Below, in pieces: positions 37,501-50,406 of a stretch of DNA of 64,000 bases. Made by a program: the position numbers and the translations under genes. This stretch comes from Icerya purchasi (taxonomy: Eukaryota; Arthropoda; Insecta; Hemiptera; Monophlebidae): the NCBI GenBank assembly GCA_039619475.1, contig CM077115.1:38512444-38576443 (forward strand), written 5' to 3'. The notes beneath the pieces were generated by a model, which had not been told where the DNA came from, made no database searches, and saw nothing but the letters and a program-made list of their open reading frames with translations. Position 1 is the first letter of the stretch. Every line of letters begins with the position of its first letter.

Positions 37501-40500
37501 GGGCCGCAAATGCGACAGCGGGCCCGCAATATTAACTGCGAGCCTCGTGCATGTTTGTACCTGTAACTGCAACATCGGTGCGTGCTCTTCGTTTAGAAAG
37601 GAGTTCATTAGAAGTAACTCTGAACACGATAAGATAGGAATGCCAAAGTGAAAAAGAACTACCGAAGGGATTAGATCTTAATATGATGTGCATGCTAACA
37701 ATAAACTAATTTATCCAAATTCAAATAAAATAGAATCGCTTCAATAAAAATTGTACAGTCGATGAATTCATAGCTGACCCCGTTCTAGAAAACCACAACG
37801 AATGCAAATACTCTGATCTATAAACGAAAACAAATTAATTTTGGTCTTTAAGAAATCCTTTCGGATAGCGATGCTCATACGATTGGCGCGCAAAATGATA
37901 CAGCTATAAATGTTGAAAGAACTAATGGAATAAGAAGTCCGAAACCACCTTCAATATTTTATGTGCGATGTTGTTAATTATAGAAAGAAGGAAAAAATGC
38001 ATTTCTTTAGTTTTGAACAAAAGTTAATTAATTTGCTAAGCTCTTGACAATAAAAAAAAAAATTAAATTAAAAACAAACAACGCTGATAACTATCGAAAA
38101 GCGATAAGGAATTCAAAGAAAAAATAATGTTATTCATCATTCGTATCAAATGAAAGAGGAATACGAACTTATCGTGTCGTCATTAAAAATATTCATTACA
38201 CTATACCGATTGAAGAGATTAAAGAGGCTTTGTATAAAGAAGCGTTTATAGACACGAAATGTAATTGATATACGCGAGCCAAAAATAAAGCGTTACTAAT
38301 GTTCGTTGTTGACCTGGAGCCAAATGCTAACCACAAAGATATCGATAACTTGCAATTTCTACTAAATATGAAAATAAAATTAGATCCGCCTTACGAAAAT
38401 AAAGGAATAATATTACAGTGCATTAGAAGTCGATCGTTTGAACACAGTAAAGCGTATTGTACGCATTGTCATGTACTTGCGTTAAATGTGGAGAACAGCG
38501 TGATACTAAAAATTGTAGTAAACCGATTGATAAATCGGTGGAATGTATACATTGCGGAGGCAACCACTCGGCTAATTATAAGGGTTGCACTGTATATAAA
38601 GAATTAAGAAATAGAAAACCAATCCGAATTTAAAGATACGTTTAATCAAATAATTCGACAAAATAGCATTATAATCAACATGCTATCAACTGTTATACGC
38701 AAATTAATTTTCAAATGAATCAATTATGCGGAACCTAAACGGATTGGCTCAAAATCGCCGAAAAGTTGAAGCATTTATAATAAATAATAATATAATTTTT
38801 TTTATTGATATCAGAATCTCACTTTACCGACAAAAGTTATATCAAAATATACTTTTATGTACTCATGTACTCAACATCCAGACGGTACAGCGCACGGAGA
38901 GGTAGCTGTCTACCGCAATGATAGAAACTTCCTATAAAGCCATATCATCAGTTTATTGTCCTCCCAAAATATTCGATTAAACAAAAACAGTTTGATAAGT
39001 ACTTCATAAGTCTTGGGAATGAATTTACGGTCGGAGGTGATTTCAATTCTAAGCACACATCATTTGAATCGCGTTTAATAACGGCAAGAGGTATGCAGTT
39101 ACATATATGTAATGAGAAAAACAAGTACTCTAGTTTTCCAGATAGTGTTCCGACACATTGGCTAATGGACGTAAACAAACTATAATTGTGACCTATTTTA
39201 ACATCAGCCAAAAGAGAATAGCCACCATTTGCTAGCATTCTATATGTAGTAAAACGAAAATAATATATCAATGCTGTTTATTGTCCACTTAGAACAGATC
39301 GCATGCAAAAAAAAAAAAAAAAAAAAAAAAAAAATCGATTGGTTATCAATTACATTAAATAATTGAAAAGTTAACCCTGTTTTTGGAAATACTAATTGTT
39401 ATATATGTATATTGTATATCAGTGGCGATGTGTCCATGTAAGCAGATTCCTTGCGCTTTGTTTTAAACTATAGCTTCGCCCAATAACAAAATCTAATAGA
39501 GAATGGGCCAAGGCGGATGAGGTGGGGGCGCTCAGTGAATATTTTTATGTAATACACGATAAAATAGTTAATAACTACCTACGGCTCACCTACTCAGTTA
39601 ACACTTCCAACAAAACGAATATTGCCCAGAGAAGTGCAAGCCATTATTTATAAACTGCACCAGGAAGAAAAACTTCAGGAAGGGGATATGATAATTGGTG
39701 AAATATTAAAATAGTTGCCGTATAAAGGAATTATTATGTTATACCTACATCTCTAATGCTATCCTAAGATTAGGTGGTACCACGGTAGATGTTTGGAAAG
39801 ACTCAATCGTACTTCTAATCTGGAAATCGAACAAAAGTCCTAGTGAACCGTCATCTTATAGACTAATTAACCTATTAAACGTCTCTTCTAAAATGTTCAA
39901 AATGACATTACATGTGACTGGATAATTAAACTAACAGCAGGTGAAAACATTATTCCAAAGCACCAGTTTGGACTCTGTACTAACCATTCTACAATTCATC
40001 AAAAGTTCATAGATTAACGGATCGAATACAGCGGCAACCTTTGAAAAAGGTTGGTATAGCAGTGCGGCGTTTCTCGATGTTGAGCAGATCTTCGATCGAA
40101 TTCGGGGCCTATTGTTTTTAAATTAAACAAAGGGGATACCAAATAATATCTTCCAGGCAATTGCAACATATCTTTTTGCCAGTGTTTTCCATGTTAGGAT
40201 AGGCTCAACCGTATCCAACAAATTTGCCAACAGAGTCTCCGTCTCGCAAGCCAGTATTCTGAGACGGTTGATGTACTTGATGAACATAGCGCATATACCT
40301 GCATTAACAGCAACAACAATAATAGCAACGTTTACAGATGACATGTATATACTAGGGACGCATGAGGATCAGGCTTGCGCATCGGCATTAGTCCAAGAAC
40401 ATCCGAACAAAATTCAGGATTAGGCGATTAAAAGAGAAATAAAAATAAATCATCAAAAAGGTTAGCAGATGTTACCTTCAGAATTTGCGCTCGGTCCTAC

Positions 40501-43500
40501 ATTTAAACGGACAAACGCTGATTAAATGTAACACCGTCAGATATTTAGGAATGGTTCTCGATTGTCATCTTACTTGGAGAGCTCACGTGGCTCATTGTAG
40601 GCAAAAAATTATTTCCAAAATCAAGACATCAAGCTACATCTTTAATAGAAAATCTATGGTCGCCTTAAATTAGAAAAGGCTCGCTTACATGACGATCGCA
40701 GTCTCAATTTGGAGATGCGAACTTGAAGTTTCTTGCAGCGAACAATATCAAACGTTTACGACAATTACAGTTAAGAATATTAAAGCAAATGGCAAACGCT
40801 CCATTTTATTTGTCAAATGGAACCCCGTTCATTCGATATGTGTATGAAGTTCATACAAATCAATACGCCGAGTTTCATGACAAATTAAATTACATCGGTG
40901 GTAATCGGAATAGCCAGTATGAGTCAAATATTTCTTCCGGGCTGTTCACATCGAAGGTTAAGAAGAAGATGTTGTAAAGATGCTTTGGAAAACAAATGAC
41001 TAAGGAACTCATTCAACAGTATACCTGTCACGTTATACGGCACTATATTACAGTAGTAACATGTAACTTCACTGAGTCCTTCAGGCAGCGAGCGAATGAT
41101 GTTCCGACGATATAATCAATGAAATGTGTTAATTAACCATTCGGACTAAATAATAAACTGAATTCTGTAGCGTCCTCAAATTAAACAAATTGTTATTACG
41201 GTTTTTTTCTTCGGGTGCCGTACGCTACATAGCGCGTTGGCGATCACTATCCCGTTTGTCCACGTAGTTCGCCGGTCATCGCCAGCCGCAAAATGGTCTC
41301 CGCGTCTTCAATTCCATTCCATTGACGCAGATTTCTGAGCCATGAGTGCCGCTTCCGTCCAATTCCCCGTTTTCCTTCCATTCTGCCAGTTATCATTAGT
41401 TTCGGAATTACATATTTCTCTCCTCGCAAAATATGTCGCAGATAGGCAGCTTTCCTGAATTTAATGGTCTCCATGATTTCTCTTTCTACTCCGGCACGTT
41501 TCATTACTTCTGCGTTCGAGACCTTTTTTATCCATGCTATATGCAGCATTCTCCGCAGTAACCATATTTCGCAGGCCTCCAGACGATTGATAGACCTGAC
41601 TTTCAACGACCAAGTCTCGGCCCCGTATAGCAATACCGGCCAGATGTAACAGTTGACTATTTTTACGGTAATCGTTGAAAATACACGGGCATTCTCTTAT
41701 TCACTTATACGTCTTCCTTTTTATAGTATGTAACAAGTATAAGTAAGTCTGCAACTATCGGACAGGAATCCCCGCTGTTTTAAAACGAACGAATCTTTTT
41801 TCGAATAATAGCAGCTGACGCGAAAACAAAACATCATTTTCATGTTCGCTTGTACGCCGTCATTTAGAAAATTCTTTATTTCACCGAAATATAAGCTGGT
41901 CTCAAATGGCTTTTAGAGCAGAATGTTTTCTCTAAGTGAATAAATAACGAAAACTGACCGACACAAACATTCTCTTGTTCATCTGGACGTGTTACGTTTT
42001 TATAGAAACAATTCGCATTTATTTCAGATAATTTAAACAAATATTTTAATAGGATGCATTAGATAATAATTGTGTTTGATGATCGTTCTTTTATTGTTTT
42101 GTTTTTTTTAAATTTTATGTAACATCTTTTTTTTAATTAAATATTCCGTATTTTCTTATTCGCCAGATGTAATCATTCGATTTTTATTGTTTCATTTAAT
42201 CAACGATTGCATGTTTATTCGGTCGAAAAAGAAAAAAAAAAAAAAAAAAAATGAAAACCTGAAAATCAGTTCCCTTGAAACCATTTTTATTCACACCGAA
42301 GTCTTCTACTTATATCTATTTTTATACTTGCGAGTATAGAGTAATAATTTTAAAAAAAAATTATTTTTAACAAAGTGCCTAAAGAAGCCGTTTGAGATGA
42401 GTAACTTTTCTCAAAGTTATTGAGTATATTGCTTTAATATTTATATTTTAATTCTTAAGAACCAATTAAAATCCACTTAATATAAATTATTCAATAGAGT
42501 ACAATTATAATTATAACATTCAGTACATGAAATTTTAACGAAAATGAATTGTTTCGAAATTATTCGTTCATTGTAACAGATATATATATATATATATATA
42601 TGTATATACTGACTGGTATATTGTATTTAATTTTAGTTACTGCAACTTACTTGAACGTTTTTTCACTAGTTTTTGGTCTGGTTTCTCCCTAAAAAAAAAT
42701 CTACCATAAAAAACAATTATTTCCGAAAAAAATGTTAACTTTTCGTAAAATTATTCAACAATTTGTTCAAAAAATGGAAGGTAAGGACAATATAAGCAAT
42801 ATCTGCCTTCTTTATGTTTTGATTTTCTTCGATTAACATAAAATATTAATAAATGAAAAAAATAAAAAAAAATGTTTGAAAGTAGGCTTTTATTTCTCTA
42901 CTTAAAAGTACAAAATAACTTTATTAATGTGAAACTACAAAATATTCTGAAAAATAAAAGCGGGGGCCGCAGTTACAAAAATATTCGGTGTGTGTGGTAT
43001 TGTGATGCACAACAATGGAACAACATTAAATAGTGATTGTAGTTTTGGTTTAGGATGTATTATAATATTAATATTTAATTATTAATCTGCGGCCCCCGCT
43101 TTTCTTTTTCAGAATATTTTGTAGTTTCAGATTTTAAGGTTAAGATGCGTATCCGGTAGTCGCACACTAATAAAGTTATTTTGTACTTCTTTTTAGTGCA
43201 GAAATAAAAGCCTATTTTTTAAAAAAAAATTATTTTTATTTTTTTTATTTTTTTTAGTCTGGACTTTTTACTATATATTTCAATAAAAAACAATAAATTT
43301 AGAATTGTATTTTGTTTTGCTTTATTTTATTCAATATCTTAATTATAGGACATTTACAAAAATTTGTAGTACATTTTATTATAATGGATCGCATTCTTTC
43401 AATTATATTGTCTTTTGTTTTTCATACAATATATACGGGGAATCCTTATCACATGAAACACAATGTTTGACTAATAGTGATCTTTCCATTGATATATCAC

Positions 43501-46500
43501 ACGACCGAAAAAAAATGTTTTTTTCCAAAATTTCGAGCTTTCGGCGCCCCGAGGGTCTAATTTTAAAGTTAGAAACCCAGATGTTGCATAATATTATGTT
43601 GTCATCTATAACAAGCATTTCTGCAAAAGGACACTTTTTTAATTCATCGGGAAGTAGGTGAAAAATCGTTCGCAAGATTACCCCCAGGCAGACAGACAGA
43701 ATGACAAACTGGGTTAAATAAAAGCCTATAACAAAAATGGAAGATATACGCTCTCATGCGGACCTAATTTGATACATTCTTGTTATTCTTTTGATCGAAA
43801 ATTAATCCATCATCATCATTATTATCGTTGTGATTACCGCTTCTTCATAGGGAATCTCTTTTCACAATAAAAACCCGCATCTGAATTTATACAGCAGCTT
43901 CAGGTGTTAGCCCGCTCAAGCATAAGCAGAAACCTGCTTTCACATATATATATATATATATATGTAAAGAAAGTGTTTTACGGGTACCTTTAAAATTACT
44001 CTGCGTATTCAGTTGCGGACTTTTCATTGCAATAATCCTAACGGTGATGATGATGGCGAATTTATTTACGTTTCTGTTACTTCCATAAAAGAACGTTTCA
44101 AATGTATTCGCGTTGAATAAATAGAATTTTATTCCTAATGACCTCGCGGAATGTAATAAAGGTCAATTTATAAATTAAATTACAATCGTTTATGAATTTT
44201 ATAAAACATCAATGCACTAATAAATTTAAACTTTTTCTGTGTACCGGGTAATAATACCTCCGTATAGGGAGAACAGTTTTTTATCAGTATAATTTTTTGA
44301 TTATTAGCAGTGTTCTTTTTTTGCCGCTACAAAAAATACTTGTTACTTTCGTTTTACAGCACATGAAAATTATTATAGTTTTCTTCACGATTAAAAATAT
44401 GATTTTTTGTGTATTTGTTTTTGCTTTAGTTAATGTTTGAAATTATAATTAAAAATAAAAAATGATTTTAGTGGAAAGGTGTGTCAATGTTGGGTATTAT
44501 CTATGTAATTTGAATTTATATTGTTCATTAAAAGCGCTTCGAAAAGAAATTTCGATTTTTTATCTTCATCTAGTGTAAAAAGTAAAAGCACCTAAATTAC
44601 CACAACTGTATTTCCTTTGTTCGAACTAAGTTTGCTCGTTATAGTAAAATCATTTTGAAAGTACACCCCCCGTGTTACCAAGTTGAAATTATTTCTTTCA
44701 AAGAATTAAAAATTTTTTTAACAGCGAATTGTGTGACAGCCTATCGGGCTACATCGTGAAAAAAGTTTCTCCAACTTTGGTGTGTTCTCGAATCTCGCGC
44801 CTCGATAAAAATTTATTTTATTTTGTCCAATTGCGTTACAAGTGAAATTTAGTAACAGGATATATTTAATTTGCGTTTAAACCGATTGGGTGATTCGTTT
44901 ATTGTTAATTTTAAAAATTAGGTTTGCCGGTGTAAGAGGAACTCAACAAGGTAAATTAGAAGAAAGACTACCGTTCTTTTCATTTCGATTTCCGCCATGG
45001 TTCAAAGAAAAATACGCGCAAGCTTACAAGAACTTCCAAACGAACGTTCATCGATTGACGACGCCTTTCGATATTTACGCAACTTTAAGTAATATTTTAA
45101 AATTCGAAGGTTCCGGACTCGGTTCAGTTACTGATAGGGGTATTTCGCTGTTTAAGGAGGTAAGTTTTGTTTGATGAATTCGAAACTTTTTTCGTTTTAT
45201 AATTCTAAAAAGGGATTCAAAAATTTTAATTTGCTTCAAGGTGCCGATAGAAAGGACATGTTTAAATGCCGGAATTGAATCGCACTGGTGTGCCTGTTTA
45301 ACTTGGCAGAAGGTACCGGATACATTGTCATTGGTTAATCGTATGGCGGTTCAGTTTGTTCAGTTCATTAATCAGTAAGTTCAATCGAAATTTCCGTCAA
45401 GGAAACGGTCGAAATGCTTCCGTATAGATATTAAATAAAGTTGGCGCAATAAACGAAAGTAGATCGAAACTAAATGAAAGTTGGTCGAAAAATACGATCT
45501 CGTAAAACTCGTAGACAAAGAGAAGTATTCAAATTTCGCTAAAAAAAAACAAAAAATTGGGATATCGAAAGTTTATTAGCCGCAAGAGCCTCAGTATTCC
45601 CAATAAGTCAACATCTGAAAAGTCTGTTACTTTCCAATAAGCCAACATTTGAAAAAGTCTGTTATATTTCACTTAATAAGAATTTTAACGAGTTTCAGTT
45701 TATTGTCCGTGATAACCTGAATACCTTTAATGTTCTTATTATGCGCGTAGGACGTGCGTGAATTGCGGAATGCTGAAATAAAAGCTAAGGGCGATAAACG
45801 GGAATGAAAAAAATGATTGTGGAGATGGGAAGTTTAAAACAAAAGTGAAGATAAAAATTACAATGGCTAAAGAATCGTTTAACAAACAAAAAAAGGGCCT
45901 TAAAAAAGTAACTTACGGTAACTTAAAATATTTTACTTGATTTATAAACGAACCTAACGTTTGTAAGGATTAATTCCAAGTACAGAATTCTACGTAGAGT
46001 ATTCAGTTTATGAAACGATATAATGTAAAAAAACAAGAAATGCTTTAAAAATATGATTTCATGAAAAGAATGTGGAAAATAAATTGAAATGAAAATGTCT
46101 TTTAAATTGAAACGTAAGAAAAAGTGTTAATTAATACGAATGAGAGTAAAACGAATCTCATTATACCCGTTGTTAATCGAATTTCTCTGTTGACATCGTA
46201 ATATTTTTTTTTATTATTAAATAGAATCGATTTTAAGGACACTAGAGCGTCTTTCAATGTATACACAGAGAGCCCGTAACATATATGAATGTTTAGGACA
46301 CGCTTACAACTACTGCCAAAGTTAACAGATACACGTAAATAATTAATTATTCCGATGCAATTTCGGACCCCCTCTTTTCTAACTAGAAAAATGTAAAGAT
46401 TTAAAGCTTTCATAGTGAGTACTCATAATAAATAATTTTCGGATACAACTGTGTTTAAAAAGACTTTTTATATTATCGATATACTAATAATAATAATGAT

Positions 46501-49500
46501 AATGGTAGTAATAGGGAATTTTAGGAAAAAGGAAGGAATTGATAATGAAATGAAAATGCATTTTAATTTAAATATGAATTTTTAATCACTATTAAGAGTT
46601 AGATGCTGATTATTATTTGTTCGAGTAATTCTCTGTTATAAATTTTACAAATTTGGCGCGACAAAACGGGAAAAAAAAAAATGGAAGCACGAAATTACAG
46701 ACCAAATTATTTAATTACTGTTCTGAAATAAAATATTAACTCAAAGTTTGTTTTTGCTTTTTTAGAAGGGGCTAAGCGTTGAATCATTTGGCTCGTAAAA
46801 TTCGTTTGCTTTTGTATGCTAAGAAAGTACACAAGTACTTAAACCCGGATTTTCCTGACTCTATGTTAATTTCATCTTATAAATTATCGAATTTCCGTGC
46901 ATTTTTAAGTTTGCTTTTAATGTAATCCGCATAAGTATGCAAATAATCCTTGTTATTTTGGTTATTGTTGAAGATTAAAATACCGAGTAAATTCTGTTTT
47001 TGTTCTCAAAATTTTACTAGAGTAAAAAAAAAAAAGCTATTCTTATACTGTTTTTTTTTTTAAAGAATCAAAAAAAAAAAATTGGAATATCAGGAATTTA
47101 ATATCAGTAAAGGATACGACGGGGAAATAACGAACCACACGACGATGTAAAAATCGAACGTAGAGTAAGACAGAGTTGTATATCATCGATATAGTTCAGT
47201 ACTTATTTAGGGTGCATTTTTGAAAAAGTTGTTGCTAAATCACAGCAGAGGAAATTTGTGTTATTAGTGAACAATATCAGATTTGCGAATGAAACTGTTG
47301 TCGTAGCTAGTTTACAAGGAGCCTTACAAAGATTAATGATTAATTCATAATAAATATGGATGTGTAAAAATTAAATTCGAATTAAAATAAATTTTAAGAA
47401 AACTAAATATGCAAGAAAATGCGCGACAAAAATGAAAAAAGAATACAATAGAAGAACAAACGGGGGGGGAAAAAAAATAAGTCTTATTTCGAAATATTTA
47501 GGAGCTCGATTGCAGATAAAGAAATGAATCACTTAAATATTGTCAAGGAGAGGAGGGAGCAGGAGCACTAACCAGCAGAGTTCGAATTTACTTTTTAAAA
47601 CTGTTGTGTTTGCACATTTTAAGTTTCGCATTCAGTTTTTGAATAAAGTTTACGCTAATAGAAATTAGCTTTCTACTTGAAAAACTATAATCTCAAAGAC
47701 GCGGAATAGTATTACATATTCTCGGTAGTGTTTGCCCTTCGAATGACATGAGAAAAGGTTAGCCCGAGTTTCTTTAGAAGACACTATTATGAAATTTCAT
47801 TTCAAAATATTTTCATTTGATGACGTCGCGACCGATATTGCAAATTTTTTATTGTGCCCTCCTAAAATTCGCAAATGTTGAAAGCGCGAACGTTAAGAAT
47901 TCACTGTGACAATTCCGTTTTTATCACAGGGTCCGCTATGTATTTTCATAGGTGCTGCTCTGGTGATAATCTGTCTACTAAAGAGCCTTAATTATGTATG
48001 TTGAAGTTGCCCCTTGGATAAGCGCTAATGATCAAATGAACTGTTATATTACAGTTTATATGAACGAAATAAATAATCCATAAAAAAAAAATAGTAGGGT
48101 GGGGCAGGTTTCTCTATACGTGTGCTCGGTAAACGCGGATTATCATTTTAAAATTTACTACTAGAGAGCATGAAAATTAGGTGACAAATTAATTACGTTT
48201 GGTTTTCAGTTTCATTTAATGTTAACTGTAATGGGTAGTGGGGGGGATGAAAAGTTCAGTTTCCGATTTACAAAAAAAATATCGTTTAATTGGTATGTTA
48301 CAGATATAATTCGAATTACACCAATTTATGCGCGAAATTAAAAATTAAGAATATACTGGAATCGGCAAAACTTCTTCCGAATGCGAATGTGATGGCTTTC
48401 AAACATGCGTATGACGCGGACGGTTTTATTCCTGATTTGTCTGGGAAGACGCTAATCACCAGTGAAATATATCAACTCAAAGTTCAGACCGAACCGGGAA
48501 ACGGATTGTTTGAATTTTCCGCCACATACCGTCCTAAGGAAGATAAATTTAAATTTTCGGTATAGACTTTTAGTTTTTAATTCATTTTTAATTCTTTTAT
48601 TCGATAATGTACACAAAAAAAATTAAGTGAACCACAGAGGCTACAACGTGAAAAGGACAATAAGTTCCATACTCTCTGAACAGCGCGTTGAGAATGGCAA
48701 AGTTCTCAATATATACACATTAAGCATAATGATGTGGTAGACAATAGTGTAGTTGGAAGAAGTTTTTTTTCTACTATATAGATGTGTTTTTACTATCTCA
48801 TTATTTCGTGCTGGACGTAAATCCGAATTTAAAAGTTAAGTAACTCGAATTCTAGGCTATCACATTGGAACGAAATGTGATTCTACACGATTGGTACAAA
48901 AAGTCCTCGGACTACCGCTATAAAATTCGTACTAGTAGCGCGATTTGTTTGAAATTTACAATATTTATACTTCAATATTGTGAGAAGAGACGGCAAAAGT
49001 TGCAGGTTGCTACCTGCATTAGTTTACTCGGGAGACCGCCGGTTGTGAGTGAACCCCTGTATACTATCGTTTGCGATAATGGAACAAAGAGCCACGATTA
49101 AAAAAATGTTCGTTATATTGTAATGGTTTAATTGTAAAATAAAAAAAAAATAAAGTAATAGATTTCAGGAAATCGAAAGAATATTTTAACGCAGATAACA
49201 AAATGAAAAACACATACGAAAAAAATGTAGTCAAACTGGAGTAAAAGAAAACCAGTAAAATTTCCACGTTGTAAAAGATTCCACTTGTTATTGTATTTTA
49301 TTTATCGTGTTGTTTGACATATATTTTCCTTTCCACAGAATTCGTATTCTTATTTTTCTCCATAATTATACTATTGTCCAGACCGGAAGGAGGAAGGTAT
49401 ATCACTTTCATTTCTGTTTCATGTTTTTTCCGATTAAGAAAGCAGCGTGAAAATAGGTGCGAAATCTGTCCTATTATATGATGGATGCTGGTAAACTTCA

Positions 49501-50362
49501 GAATTATACCACCTTAGCAGGCAGTCATTGTCATTGTCTGAGCACAAATGTTACCATGAAACGAATAAGTGCTGCTTGTTTTTTCTTCCGAATGCTCTAC
49601 CGCAAGCATTGAAAGATACGATCATATATGTTACCATTAATTATAGCGTGCAAGGAGGCTTAAAATCGATTTTAAGTTCAAATTTCCGATTTTTGAACAA
49701 TGCGTATACGACCTCGTTGCAGTAAGTATTGGCCGGTTACAGCCGACATATTCACATCCTTTAAGTGCGTTTCCTCTTTTCGGTCCCATATTCACAGTCA
49801 AGTTGAATGGCCATTCTACCTTCCGTTATTTTCATTTCCTTTCAATTTCCCCTGAATTCTCGATTGTATAAGTGTCGTTCAATTTATTCTCTCATTCCTG
49901 ATCATTTCTGTGATTTTATTATTCTCCGTATACGTTCACTTATCCGTATTTTTTCTTCCCTCCATTTCATTCGTACTGATATTTGCTAAAAGTTCCTAGC
50001 CATTGGGCCATTTTTGCGACGAAGCAGCTGCTTTTTTGGTTCAGATTGCTGTTTCTTCTCATTTATTTTCTTAAGAAAAATCCCATCCTCTAATCTCTTT
50101 TGCTGGGTAAGTATTTCCATCTCAGATTTTAATGTCGGATATTTACGCTTTGTCTTTTTCTAATAATTATTCATTTTTTTTCCTATTCATTCTAGTCTTC
50201 CTAATAATCCGTGGTTCCTTTTATTTCCTTAATTTTTCTATTATTGTTTCCATTATTCGCTTACGTTTTAACCGCCCGATACTAATTCTGAGACTCTGAA
50301 AAACCTTAATTCGTGAATTTAATCAAAATCGTTAAAGCTGTTTCAGAGAATCCAATTACATA

Positions 50363-50406
<44 letters not shown>

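Noticed and set aside
46102..46413. Minus-strand ORF of 103 codons in intron 9
   Set aside because: No signal, domain or repeat pattern; AT-rich codons consistent with chance in an intron.
48290..48565. End of the DUF229 gene at the TAG at 48563
   Set aside because: The TAG lies inside a GT-AG donor. The exon at 50473-50577 joins in phase and encodes the usual family C-terminus. Kept only as a possible isoform.
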